A DNA stretch of 64,000 nt from Paracoccaceae bacterium. GTDB taxonomy: Bacteria > Pseudomonadota > Alphaproteobacteria > Rhodobacterales > Rhodobacteraceae. Position 1 is the stretch's first letter. Each line of letters opens with the position of its first letter. Of the stretch, positions 33,224 through 41,614 are shown piece by piece. Made by a program: the position numbers and the translations under genes. Location of the stretch: positions 1 through 64,000 of the forward strand of contig JAKVCO010000018.1 in assembly GCA_022448245.1 (NCBI GenBank), given 5' to 3'. The notes under the pieces were generated by a model that did not search any database, was not told the DNA's origin, and saw nothing but the letters and a program-made list of their open reading frames with translations.

Positions 33224-34261
33224 ATGAAAGGTCTAGAAAATCTCGTCCTAGCACGCAGAACTGCACCGCCTAAGGGGGCTGGGGCAGAGACGGAGGCACA
33301 AAACCCGCAGGAAGCCAGCGCCGTACCGGCAGTGGATATCCTGAACGAGAAACAGGTCAGCGAGCCTTTGTCTTCTGAGCTGGTCCGTCGCTCTGCGCAG
33401 AACACGCGGATGAACGGATCTCCGAGCGCGGATGCCGGCCCGGCTGATCTGCCGCCGGCACGCGGCTGGGCACCTGACATGCCGGAGGGCTGGGCGCCGC
33501 AAGAAGCCCAGGGCCAGGAGCCTACACCGCAGCACGAGATGGAGCCTTCGCGCGGCGGCTACAGGGCGCCAGCGCATAGCGAAAACATGTTTGTCGACGA
33601 TCGTCAGACACCGGCGCCGCTCGCTCAGGAAGCGATGCAGCTGATGGATGGGGCCCCTCAAATGCCCCAGCCCACCGCGCAGACACATGCGCCTGCGCCC
33701 GCGGCCCCTGTGCCAGAGATGGCGCCAATGACCCCGGCGCAGCCCGCCGCCCCGCAACAGGCCGGCAGTGCCAAAAGACGCAGCACGCGCCTGTTGGGTT
33801 TTTCTTCAGTGGAACCCACACCGGACCCGTTTGCGGCGTCTCCCGCTGCCGCCCCGGCTGCCCCAAACCAGCAAGAGAACCGCTATCCCATTGGCTGGCT
33901 CGTGGTTCTGGAAGGGCCCGGTCTTGGCATGTCCTATACCCTGACTTCGGGGCTCACGACCGTCGGTCGGGCTGAGAACCAGACCGTGTCGCTTGACTTC
34001 GGGGATGACAGCATCTCCCGCGAACAGCACGTGGCGATCGCCTATGACGAGGATGAGAACCGCACCTACGTGGGGCACGGAGGCAAACGCAACATCGTGC
34101 GCCTGAACGGGAAACCGCTGCTGACGACGGAAGAACTCTCCGACGGGGATCATCTGCGTATCGGCAAGACGACGCTCTACTTTGTGTCGTTGTGTGGTGG
34201 CGAGTTCTCGTGGAAGGCGGTCACCGATGCTGAAAACCAAGCAGCAGGTCACGATGGCTAG
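33224..34261 (+). CDS. FHA-domain phosphothreonine-binding protein
   Basis: A 345-residue protein. Residues 1-215 are a Pro/Ala-rich, low-complexity, probably disordered region. Residues about 222-330 form an FHA domain with TVGRAENQ (Gly-Arg near 248), SISREQH (263-269) and a late strand LSDGDHLRIGKTTLYFVSL. These positions match the phosphothreonine-binding loops. A KRRSTR segment at 184-189 could be a kinase target. The stop overlaps the next gene by eight bases. It probably binds substrates phosphorylated by the neighbouring kinase and could scaffold the GTPases encoded downstream. Confidence 0.85.
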   Translation: MKGLENLVLARRTAPPKGAGAETEAQNPQEASAVPAVDILNEKQVSEPLSSELVRRSAQNTRMNGSPSADAGPADLPPARGWAPDMPEGWAPQEAQGQEPTPQHEMEPSRGGYRAPAHSENMFVDDRQTPAPLAQEAMQLMDGAPQMPQPTAQTHAPAPAAPVPEMAPMTPAQPAAPQQAGSAKRRSTRLLGFSSVEPTPDPFAASPAAAPAAPNQQENRYPIGWLVVLEGPGLGMSYTLTSGLTTVGRAENQTVSLDFGDDSISREQHVAIAYDEDENRTYVGHGGKRNIVRLNGKPLLTTEELSDGDHLRIGKTTLYFVSLCGGEFSWKAVTDAENQAAGHDG

Positions 34262-35135
34262 TCTCACGGCAGACACCGCCCTCGCACAAGATATCGGCAG
34301 CCGCGCCCGTCAGGAGGACGCGGTCGTCGCCTATTGCTCGAAGGGGACGGAGCTTACCATAGCGGTGCTGTCAGACGGAATGGGTGGGCATAAGGACGGC
34401 GATCTGGCGAGCCGGATCATCGCGCGGGAGATGTTTGGCGAACTTTATGTGGCCGCTGCACGTCCCAAAGCACTCCGTCACAATAGTTCTTTGATGATGC
34501 GTGCGGCGCTGAGCTGCGCAAACAACCGGTTGGCCGAACATGTGCATTCGGGTCGTATCAGCAATGACACCGGCGGCACCGTGGTTTGCGTCGAGATCCA
34601 AGACGGCCAGATGCGGTGGCTGTCCGTGGGTGACAGCTTGCTCTACCTCCTGCGCGGCGGACGGCTGAAGCGGTTGAACCAGCTCCATCTGGTGGCCGCA
34701 CAGCTCGACATGATGGTGGCGTTTGATCAGATCGATATCGAAACGGCGCTCAATCATCCGGATCGCTACTGCCTGACGTCCGCGGTGACGGGGCAGGGGA
34801 TCCCGTCCATCGATTGCCCGGACACGACGCTTGATATGCAAGAAGGCGATGTGGTGCTCATCGCTAGCGATGGGATCGACGTGCTTGAGGAGCAGGAGAT
34901 CGCCCGCATCATCCAAAAGAACCTCCATTCCAAGAGCAGCGACATCGCAGACGAAATACTGGGGTCGGTGCGGGATGTTGGTTTCGCGGACCAAGACAAC
35001 ACCTCCGTGATCGTCATCAAGATCGACAATGGTCTCCAGCCCAATGTCGGGCCGCTCAGAAAGCTCAAGAGACAGCTCGGCACGCTGATGTCGTCGCGCC
35101 CGGGTGCGCGCATGGTAGCGAGGGCGCGCGCATGA
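34254..35135 (+). CDS. PP2C-family Ser/Thr protein phosphatase
   Basis: A 293-residue metal-dependent phosphatase. Metal-binding and catalytic motifs are intact: SRARQEDAV near residue 16, VLSDGMGGH at 39-46, GGTVVCVEI, VVLIASDGIDVL and DQDNTSVIVIK. It should reverse phosphorylation by the kinase at 31869. The ATG at 34254 overlaps the FHA stop; an upstream ATG at 34227 is also possible and would add nine residues. Its own end overlaps the next GTPase start (ATGA). Confidence 0.87.
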   Translation: MASLTADTALAQDIGSRARQEDAVVAYCSKGTELTIAVLSDGMGGHKDGDLASRIIAREMFGELYVAAARPKALRHNSSLMMRAALSCANNRLAEHVHSGRISNDTGGTVVCVEIQDGQMRWLSVGDSLLYLLRGGRLKRLNQLHLVAAQLDMMVAFDQIDIETALNHPDRYCLTSAVTGQGIPSIDCPDTTLDMQEGDVVLIASDGIDVLEEQEIARIIQKNLHSKSSDIADEILGSVRDVGFADQDNTSVIVIKIDNGLQPNVGPLRKLKRQLGTLMSSRPGARMVARARA

Positions 35136-36265
35136 TGCAGTTTCAACGCGAAAGAACAGACGTTGTGATGCAGCTGTCCCGCCTTGCGCAGTCGGATGTT
35201 TTGTCAGGAAAGTCTCGCCAACGGTGCCAAGAGATTTCCGAGCGTTTGGACACGCCCGTTGTCATTGGTTTCTTTGGCCCCTCGGGCAGTGGCAAGCGCA
35301 CGTTGCTGAACGAGTTCCTGGGCGAGCAGGTCGTGCCGGTCAATGGCCCTAGCGTCACCATAGAGGTGCTCGCTGGACCAAAAGCCACCTGCACGGTGCG
35401 CCAAGACGGGGACACCGTGGCCGAGGTTCAGGGCTATCCAACTGGGTCATTCTTGGATCAGGATTCAGCGTTTGCCACCATCACCGCGCCGCCCTGCGAC
35501 TCGTTGCATTGTGCAGTGCTCCTTTTTGAATGCGGAGATGATGCGCACGCGACGCAGGAAGCGCTCGCTTGGGCGGCGGACCGCGTCGACATGGTGATCT
35601 GGTGTAGTCAGTCATGGAGCGAAGCGGAACAGATCTCGTGGTCAACAGCGCCTGATCGTCTGCGCGATCACGCAATTCTCGCCCTGAGCAACAAAAGTGC
35701 AGCGATACCCGGCCACGAGCAGGAGGCTGGTTTTGCCTCAGTCCTAGACCGACGGACTGACGGGGGCGTTGCCTCTCACATTCGCGAAATGCTTGTCGAA
35801 GCGATGGAGCAAGAGCTTGCAAATGCTGAGCTTTTCTTGCGCCGCTACGGCTCTGATGAGATCGCGGTCGCTCCGGTTGCACCCGTAGAGGTCGACACCA
35901 AATCTGAGGCCGCGCTGCCGCATCTGGGCAAGTTGTTTCTTCAGCTCAGGCAATCCGCGCAGGGCATGTTGATGCAGTTGGATAGCGGACCCATCGATAT
36001 TCAAGACACGCTCTTGGCTGTTGAAGAGGCGCTGGAACGTTCGGCTGATCTCGTCATCGCCCATCCCGAAATTGGTACCGCCTGGCCCGCGTTGGAGCGT
36101 ACGATTTTCGAAGCCGGGGACCTTGCCGTTCTGCTGCGATACGAAGGGCGCGAGGAGCAGGTCAGCCAAGGCGTGCGTTTGGTGGCGCAGCTCAGGACTG
36201 AAATCGAACGCACCTACCTTAAAGCACATCCCGTGGACCGCTTGTCCCAAGGGAGGCCGCAATGA
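35132..36265 (+). CDS. Dynamin-like P-loop GTPase-related protein, divergent
   Basis: A 377-residue protein with a clear Walker A, FFGPSGSGKRT, at residues 47-57, where a Thr/Ser is preceded by an unusual Arg. The G3 element D-x-x-G is not evident (the strand reads HCAVLLFECGDD), and the G4 position reads LALSNKSA rather than NKxD. The C-terminal half is helical. It may therefore bind nucleotide without normal GTP hydrolysis. It overlaps the phosphatase and the next GTPase gene by four bases each, so the three proteins should be made together. Family placement near the dynamin-like/YfjP group is inferred. Confidence 0.65.
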   Translation: MMQFQRERTDVVMQLSRLAQSDVLSGKSRQRCQEISERLDTPVVIGFFGPSGSGKRTLLNEFLGEQVVPVNGPSVTIEVLAGPKATCTVRQDGDTVAEVQGYPTGSFLDQDSAFATITAPPCDSLHCAVLLFECGDDAHATQEALAWAADRVDMVIWCSQSWSEAEQISWSTAPDRLRDHAILALSNKSAAIPGHEQEAGFASVLDRRTDGGVASHIREMLVEAMEQELANAELFLRRYGSDEIAVAPVAPVEVDTKSEAALPHLGKLFLQLRQSAQGMLMQLDSGPIDIQDTLLAVEEALERSADLVIAHPEIGTAWPALERTIFEAGDLAVLLRYEGREEQVSQGVRLVAQLRTEIERTYLKAHPVDRLSQGRPQ

Positions 36266-38304
36266 ACATGACCTCGCATATCGAACCTGACGGCGGCCCC
36301 GCGCCGCTGGCTCAGACCATGCCGCCTTCGCCGTTCCAAGGCCTTGATGGCTTGGCCGCTGAATTTCACCGCCTGAGGGAATCGGTCGGGGATTTCCCCG
36401 AAGCAGGGCACGGCGCAATGGCGGCCCGCGCTAAACGCGTCTTCAAAAAGCTTGAGGAGTTTGAGCCCAAGGTCACTTTCATCGGTCAGGTGAAGGCAGG
36501 CAAAACGACCCTGCTGAACGCGCTCATTGGGCAGGGGGATGTGCTTCCGACTGACATCAACCCGTGGACTTCCGTCGTCACCTCCGTACATCTCGGCCCC
36601 AAACGCGCCGATCGTGGCCAGGGCTGCACGTTCCGCTTCTTCTCTAATGATGAATGGGAAAACCTTGTTCGCCACGGCGGACGGCTCGGCGAGATGGCCA
36701 ACCGTGCGGGCGCCTCGAGCGAGATCGAGAAAGTCCGATCGCAGCTCGATCAGATGCGTGAGAAATCGCGATGCAGGCTGGGCGACCGCTTCGAGCTTTT
36801 GCTGGGCCAAACCCACCGATACGACACGTTCAGCCCCGAGCTCGTGCGCCGTTATGTCTGCCTTGGTGACGACTTCGCCGGGGCTGAGGGAGAAGGCGAG
36901 AAGCAGGGGCATTTCGCAGATATCACGAAGGCCGCAGATATCTGGCTCAACGACGATGCGTTTGCTGTGCCGCTTTGCCTGCAGGACACGCCGGGCATCA
37001 ATGATACCTTCTTGGTGCGCGAGCAGATCACCCTGAACGGCCTGCGCGGCAGCAACGTTTGCGTCGTCGTTTTGTCGGCCCAGCAGGCGTTGTCGACTGT
37101 TGATCTCGGATTGATCCGGCTGGTGTCGAGTGTTCAAGCCCGAGGCATCGTGATCTTCGTGAACCGCATTGACGAGCTTGCCGATCCCACCAATGACGTC
37201 CCCAAGATCCGCAAAGGTATTGTCGACACTTTGGCGCGTTTCGGTGGTCCTCAGGACGCAGAGATTATCTTTGGCAGTGCCAATTGGGCGCTTAGTGCCA
37301 TGGCGGAAAACTTCAATAATCTGAGTGAGGCGAGCACGAAGACGCTCCTCGACTGGGCGAGCGCCCATATCGATGACGATCTGGTTGCAGCGACCCCTCA
37401 ACAAGTTGTCTGGTCGATGTCCGGTGTGCCTCAGTTGGGCGCTGCTTTGACGAGGCGTATTGAGGAGGGTGCTGCGCGCCAGTTGTTGGAGCGTGCTGAA
37501 ACCTCGCTCAAGAACATGAATGCGACGGGCACGCTCTTCCGCGCTGATGATACCGGATCGGGCGCGGGCGCTGTTTCAAGCGCGGTCGCGACGCCGGAAC
37601 TCGCGGCTGAGGTCGCTCAGTTGAAGGCGCGCTGTGCCGAGACGCTCGACGCAGATCTCGCGAAGGCGACGGAGGCGTTTGACCGGCGTGTAGAGAGCTC
37701 AGTGCGCACTTTCGTGAGCCGCGCACTGACCGACATGGCCGAACACATCCAGGCCAACAGCTCGGACAAGGTGTGGTCCTACGACCCGGCAGGCCTGCGC
37801 ATTCTCTTGCGTGGATCGTATCAGTCGTTCGTGTCTACTGCGGGTCGCGCGGCGGAGCGTCAAATGGCCGAAGCCGCGGACGCGCTGTCCCAACTCCTCG
37901 CGCAGGCGTCCGGTCAGGAGGGGCAGTCTATCGAGTTACTGCCGGAACCCATTCCGCCCGCGCCCGCAGCGGTGGAACTCGGCAGTGTGATTGCCCTCGA
38001 CCTCAAAGGTAGCTGGTGGACGCGGTTCTGGCGCAAACGCAATCCTGAGGCCTACGCCGAGGACTTCGCGAGCCTGCTGGAGGAGGAGGCGCGCGGCCTC
38101 GTGGCCCAGCTGCGCAGTGAATGCGTGGCGCCCTATACCGACGCGTTGAGGCGCAAACCCTCAGAGTTTCTCGCCGATCAGCTCCATGGTGTTGTTCCCA
38201 CGGAGCCTGCGAGTGTAGCGGCCGCGCCCGCGGCGCAGCCTGATGGTCCGGTGCACCCGCGCCGCGTCCGACGTCGCCCGATGCTCCGAGAGCATCACAC
38301 CTAG
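36262..38304 (+). CDS. Dynamin-family GTPase
   Basis: A 680-residue large GTPase. G1 is GQVKAGKTT (75-83), the G2 Thr lies within LPTDINPWTSVVTS, G3 is LQDTPGIND (Asp about 242) and G4 is FVNRIDEL (about 299-306). These are the features of the bacterial dynamin-like N-terminal domain. A long helical region follows and a Trp/Arg-rich stretch at about 570-600 (WWTRFWRKRN) may touch membrane. The last 50 residues are Pro/Ala and Arg rich. Members remodel membranes or act in stress and defence. It lies between two other GTPase genes. Confidence 0.85.
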   Translation: MNMTSHIEPDGGPAPLAQTMPPSPFQGLDGLAAEFHRLRESVGDFPEAGHGAMAARAKRVFKKLEEFEPKVTFIGQVKAGKTTLLNALIGQGDVLPTDINPWTSVVTSVHLGPKRADRGQGCTFRFFSNDEWENLVRHGGRLGEMANRAGASSEIEKVRSQLDQMREKSRCRLGDRFELLLGQTHRYDTFSPELVRRYVCLGDDFAGAEGEGEKQGHFADITKAADIWLNDDAFAVPLCLQDTPGINDTFLVREQITLNGLRGSNVCVVVLSAQQALSTVDLGLIRLVSSVQARGIVIFVNRIDELADPTNDVPKIRKGIVDTLARFGGPQDAEIIFGSANWALSAMAENFNNLSEASTKTLLDWASAHIDDDLVAATPQQVVWSMSGVPQLGAALTRRIEEGAARQLLERAETSLKNMNATGTLFRADDTGSGAGAVSSAVATPELAAEVAQLKARCAETLDADLAKATEAFDRRVESSVRTFVSRALTDMAEHIQANSSDKVWSYDPAGLRILLRGSYQSFVSTAGRAAERQMAEAADALSQLLAQASGQEGQSIELLPEPIPPAPAAVELGSVIALDLKGSWWTRFWRKRNPEAYAEDFASLLEEEARGLVAQLRSECVAPYTDALRRKPSEFLADQLHGVVPTEPASVAAAPAAQPDGPVHPRRVRRRPMLREHHT

Positions 38305-38329
38305 TTCCTTATCCAAGTTCGTTAGCAGC

Positions 38330-39151
38330 ATGCAGACATCACATCATGAAGTTCCACCAAAGGGCCCGCCGCGCATCGCTCTGATGGGCGAGTTCAGCGC
38401 CGGAAAGAGCACGCTGGCTAACCTGCTCTTGGGCTGTTCGGCCTCGCCCGTCATGGCGACACCCACCCAGCTCCCGCCGATCTGGTATCGCGCAGGGCAA
38501 GGGTGCCGCTACATCAATGCGGACAACAAAGAAGTGCCTCTCGATTTCGCGCGGATCAACGAGCTCGGGCCGGACGACGCGAAGGTCGTGTTTTCCCATC
38601 TGGACGCGCGCATTCTCAACGTGGCCGAGGTCATCGACTTTCCCGGCAGCTCTGATCCCAACATGAATTTTGACAGCTGGGAGATGTTGTTCCCACAGAT
38701 CGACATGGTCTTTTGGTGTACGCCTGCAAACCAAGCATGGCGCCAGTCGGAGGCCGCGCTTTGGCAAGAGATGCCTGAAAAGCTTCGGACACGCAGTGCA
38801 TTGCTTGTCACTCGGATGGATCAGGTCACCTCGGAGACCGAGCGGATGCGCTTGCTGCGCCGGATCGAATGCGAAGCCGCGCCCGAGTTTGGATCGGTTG
38901 TGCCTGTCTCGCTGGTTGGAAATGCGGATGGCTCCGACGGTGGATACGAGGGGCTTTCCGGCGTTCTCGAGCTGATCCAGCGATGGTGCACCGAGATTGA
39001 AGCAGAAGCCCGGATGGAGGAGCGCGCGCCGCTAGACTTCACGCCTGTTCCGCGACCACCTGCGCGCACGCCATCGCGGCCTTTGCGCCCGCTCGAGCCC
39101 GGGACCATCGTTCCACGGCGGGTCTTTCCCGCCAGTGGCGGCAGGAGCTAG
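38330..39151 (+). CDS. Third GTPase of the cluster, dynamin-like
   Basis: A 273-residue GTPase with complete motifs: G1 MGEFSAGKST (19-28), G2 TPTQLPP (44-50), G3 VIDFPGSSD (Asp about 103) and G4 LLVTRMDQV (about 158-166). It is shorter than its neighbour and ends in a Pro/Arg-rich tail (RPPARTPSRPLRPLEPG). The ATG at 38330 follows the stop of the large GTPase by 25 bases; the same frame extends upstream into that gene to 38243 without family-like sequence. A pair of a long and a short dynamin-like protein often works as a hetero-oligomer, which is a reasonable inference here. Confidence 0.8.
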   Translation: MQTSHHEVPPKGPPRIALMGEFSAGKSTLANLLLGCSASPVMATPTQLPPIWYRAGQGCRYINADNKEVPLDFARINELGPDDAKVVFSHLDARILNVAEVIDFPGSSDPNMNFDSWEMLFPQIDMVFWCTPANQAWRQSEAALWQEMPEKLRTRSALLVTRMDQVTSETERMRLLRRIECEAAPEFGSVVPVSLVGNADGSDGGYEGLSGVLELIQRWCTEIEAEARMEERAPLDFTPVPRPPARTPSRPLRPLEPGTIVPRRVFPASGGRS

Positions 39152-39230
39152 CGCCGAACAACCGGTGGTTTTATCGCCCGAATAAATACATGGTAGCAGT
39201 TGCTTAACTCTGGATGCGCATAGTCGCGAC

Positions 39231-39581
39231 GTGAGTGAATCACCTGAGATATCTGGACTGTGTCCGCTGCGTCGCGACCTTGTGGGCTGCGAACTGGCAG
39301 TCTTGGCCGATTTGTCGTCCGAGACGTGCCTGTTGACGTCTGCTGAAATCGCGGTCGGTCAGGAACGTTTTGACACCCTCTGCAAAGAGGCCGCTGAGCT
39401 TTTGCGATCAGGCGAGGGCAACGAAGAAACCTTGGCTGTGACCGTGTCTCCCATGGGCACGCGGCTTTTTATTCGCGACACTGTAAAACGGTCAGAGGCG
39501 CTGTGTTTGCTGTTCTCGCCAACAGCTTCTTTGGACGGTGTGGAGGAGCGTGGACGCGCCTACCTTCAAGCCTCGGAATAG
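39231..39581 (+). CDS. Small protein with possible roadblock/longin-like fold
   Basis: Not recognised with certainty. It has 116 residues starting with GTG. The pattern is two strands (GCELAVLADLSSETCLLTSA), a helix (GQERFDTLCKEAAELL), then further strands (TLAVTVSPMGTRLFIRD, EALCLLFSP) and a final helix. This order resembles roadblock/LC7 and longin proteins, which in bacteria such as Myxococcus (MglB) regulate small GTPases. Its position right after three GTPase genes fits such a role, but the fold assignment is by eye only. Confidence 0.5.
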   Translation: MSESPEISGLCPLRRDLVGCELAVLADLSSETCLLTSAEIAVGQERFDTLCKEAAELLRSGEGNEETLAVTVSPMGTRLFIRDTVKRSEALCLLFSPTASLDGVEERGRAYLQASE

Positions 39582-39590
39582 GGGGCGCAG

Positions 39591-40397
39591 ATGGCCTCTT
39601 TCCCCTCTGATGTCGGCACTGAAGACTTTCGCGCTGTGTTGCAGCGCGCGGCATCATCTGGCCCGTTTGCGCTGAATCACTTGCGCGTGGACACGCGCCT
39701 CGAACGGCTATGCTTCGTCGCCGATTGCGTGAACCAAACCATTCTGCCGCGCCGGATCGAGTTCACAATCGCCGGTCGCCGGGTTCTGTCCCTTGGCGCC
39801 AGGGATAGCCGCCTGATCTGCATGGCCATGACGAACGAACCGTCCCACACTGGCGAAGACAAGATGGAGCCATGCCCACCCGAAGAGCTCGCAAAAATCT
39901 GTGACAGGATTGATGCGGCGTTGAAGGTGGGTGGAGAGGTTTCCTTTAGGACGTCTGCTTTTGAAGCCTCTGCGGACACGCGCGGCATCGGGATCGCAGC
40001 GACGGATCTCTTTGCGGCCGCTGAGAGTAGCCCGGTTCCCTTAAGCCCTATTGAGGCGCTGGAAGAGTTAGTTGCCCGGCACTCAGCCGAATTGGTCGGG
40101 GTGTACTACGGCCCGCAAAGCCCAGCCGAAACGAAGGTCGCAGAAGAGGTACCTGACGATGTCGCGCGTTGGGTAGAACATCGGCTGAGTGACGCCGACA
40201 CGGAGATCGCGCGTGCGCAGCACGATGAGCTGTCTCTTCTAATCCACCCGAGCGGTCACTGCCTCGCCCTCGTCGGGCATATCGCAGAGCCTTTGGCGCT
40301 CCTCTTCGAGGGTGGGACATTGGTCCCCTTCGTCGAAGGGTGGAATGCGCTTCGTTCTACCCCGCGGATTTCTCCTCAGGCCGCCACCACCGCCTAA
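39591..40397 (+). CDS. Hypothetical protein, possibly two roadblock/longin-like domains
   Basis: Not recognised. It has 268 residues. The N-terminal half (NHLRVDTRLERLCFVADC, RLICMAM) and the C-terminal half (ELVGVYYGP, DELSLLIHPSGHCLALVGH, EPLALLFEGG) each show the strand-helix-strand order seen in the 116-residue neighbour, and the piece LLIHPSGHCLALV parallels VTVSPMGTRLFIRD in it. Two divergent copies of one domain is a possible reading. It follows its neighbour by nine bases and ends the gene run that began with the Ser/Thr kinase. Confidence 0.5.
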   Translation: MASFPSDVGTEDFRAVLQRAASSGPFALNHLRVDTRLERLCFVADCVNQTILPRRIEFTIAGRRVLSLGARDSRLICMAMTNEPSHTGEDKMEPCPPEELAKICDRIDAALKVGGEVSFRTSAFEASADTRGIGIAATDLFAAAESSPVPLSPIEALEELVARHSAELVGVYYGPQSPAETKVAEEVPDDVARWVEHRLSDADTEIARAQHDELSLLIHPSGHCLALVGHIAEPLALLFEGGTLVPFVEGWNALRSTPRISPQAATTA

Positions 40398-40542
40398 GCA
40401 GCGCGCGCGCAGTAGAGGGCTTCACCCGCCGCGTGAACCGGGGCGCTTGAGGGTCGCCTTCGCTACTACTGCGCAAGGTAACTGCACAACCGACCGCGCG
40501 TTATTCGTTGACGCGGCAAGCGTCGCGGGCGACGGTTCGGCC

Positions 40543-41559
40543 ATGGCAATCACGCTCAAAGACGTCGCGGAACGCGCTGGTGTATCGAGATCCGCTGTCT
40601 CGCGCACCTTTACCGAGGGCGCGTCGGTGTCCGAGGAGACGCGGGCGAAAGTCCGTCAGGCGGCAGATGAACTGGGCTATTCGCCCAACTTTCTCGCGTC
40701 GTCGCTGACGACCGGCCGCACAAAGCTCATCGGGTTGGTGTCTGATAACTTCCGCAACCCGATCTTTCTGAATGTCTTCGATTTGCTGACCCGCAGCCTG
40801 CAAGCCCGCGGGCTACGGCCGCTCCTCGTGAACCTGACGGATGAAACCGACCCGGCGCGATCCCTCGCGCTGCTGCAGCAGTACTCTGTCGATGCCGTCA
40901 TCGTGGCGTCTTCGACCCTGCCTGAGAGCTTTGCGCATTCGTTCCAGGACGCGGGCGTGCCGGTTGTGCACTCCTTCGGGCGGCATCGCCCCAACCCGCG
41001 CGTCCATGTCGTGGGTATCGACAATGTCGCGGCGGGGCGACTTGCCGCGCAGACGCTGCTGTCGCGCGGATATGAAAGCATCGCCATGATGGCGGGGCCA
41101 GCAGGGGCCACGTCCACGCAGGACCGTCTGGCTGGTTTCATGCAGGTAATGGCCGAACATCCTGGCCGATTGGCCGGAACGACCTTTGCCGAGGCCTATT
41201 CGTTTCAGGCCGGTCGCGAGGAGATGGCCCGCTTGCTGTCCGGCGAGCGCGCCGAAGCCTATTTCTGCGGCGACGATGTCCTCTCTATCGGCGCGCTGTC
41301 TGCCGCGACCTCTGCCGGGCTGCGCGTGCCCGATGATGTTGGCTTTATTGGCGTCAACGACATGGAGATGGCTGGGTGGGAAAGTAACAACCTGACTACG
41401 CTCAGAAACCCGATTGAAGAGATCGTCGCCGCCTCGACCTCTCTCGTGGATGATATGCTCGCCGGGGTAAGGCCGCCGGAAGCGCATCTTTTCCCTTGCG
41501 CACTTGTGGAGCGCGGCACGCTTCGGCCTGTGGCGGCTGATATGGACTCGCCGCTCTGA
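40543..41559 (+). CDS. LacI-family transcriptional regulator
   Basis: A 338-residue regulator. The HTH is ITLKDVAERAGVSRSAVSRTFTEG, the hinge YSPNFLASSLTTGRTKLIGLVSD and the effector domain ends VALVERGTLRP-like (CALVERGTLRP). The ATG at 40543 is at the canonical family start; the frame extends upstream into unrelated sequence. A 16-base operator-like repeat follows its stop. It lies near the inositol/sugar cluster (42655-50498), which has no other regulator, so control of that cluster is plausible. Confidence 0.82.
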   Translation: MAITLKDVAERAGVSRSAVSRTFTEGASVSEETRAKVRQAADELGYSPNFLASSLTTGRTKLIGLVSDNFRNPIFLNVFDLLTRSLQARGLRPLLVNLTDETDPARSLALLQQYSVDAVIVASSTLPESFAHSFQDAGVPVVHSFGRHRPNPRVHVVGIDNVAAGRLAAQTLLSRGYESIAMMAGPAGATSTQDRLAGFMQVMAEHPGRLAGTTFAEAYSFQAGREEMARLLSGERAEAYFCGDDVLSIGALSAATSAGLRVPDDVGFIGVNDMEMAGWESNNLTTLRNPIEEIVAASTSLVDDMLAGVRPPEAHLFPCALVERGTLRPVAADMDSPL

Positions 41560-41573
41560 ATATGTAATCTTCT

Positions 41574-41589
41574 CAAACGTTTACGTTTG
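41574..41589. promoter_or_regulatory. Operator-like inverted repeat after the LacI gene
   Basis: CAAACGTTTACGTTTG has 6-base arms (CAAACG/CGTTTG) around TTTA. It resembles LacI/GalR-type operators and lies 25 bases before the start of the RTX-like gene. Confidence 0.4.
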
Positions 41590-41614
41590 TTGATTGAGTT
41601 CAAGGGTTAGGGGT

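Noticed and set aside
31869-35135. Type VI secretion phosphorylation module
   Set aside because: Kinase, FHA and phosphatase fit that pattern, but no secretion component is present in the window and GTPase genes follow instead.
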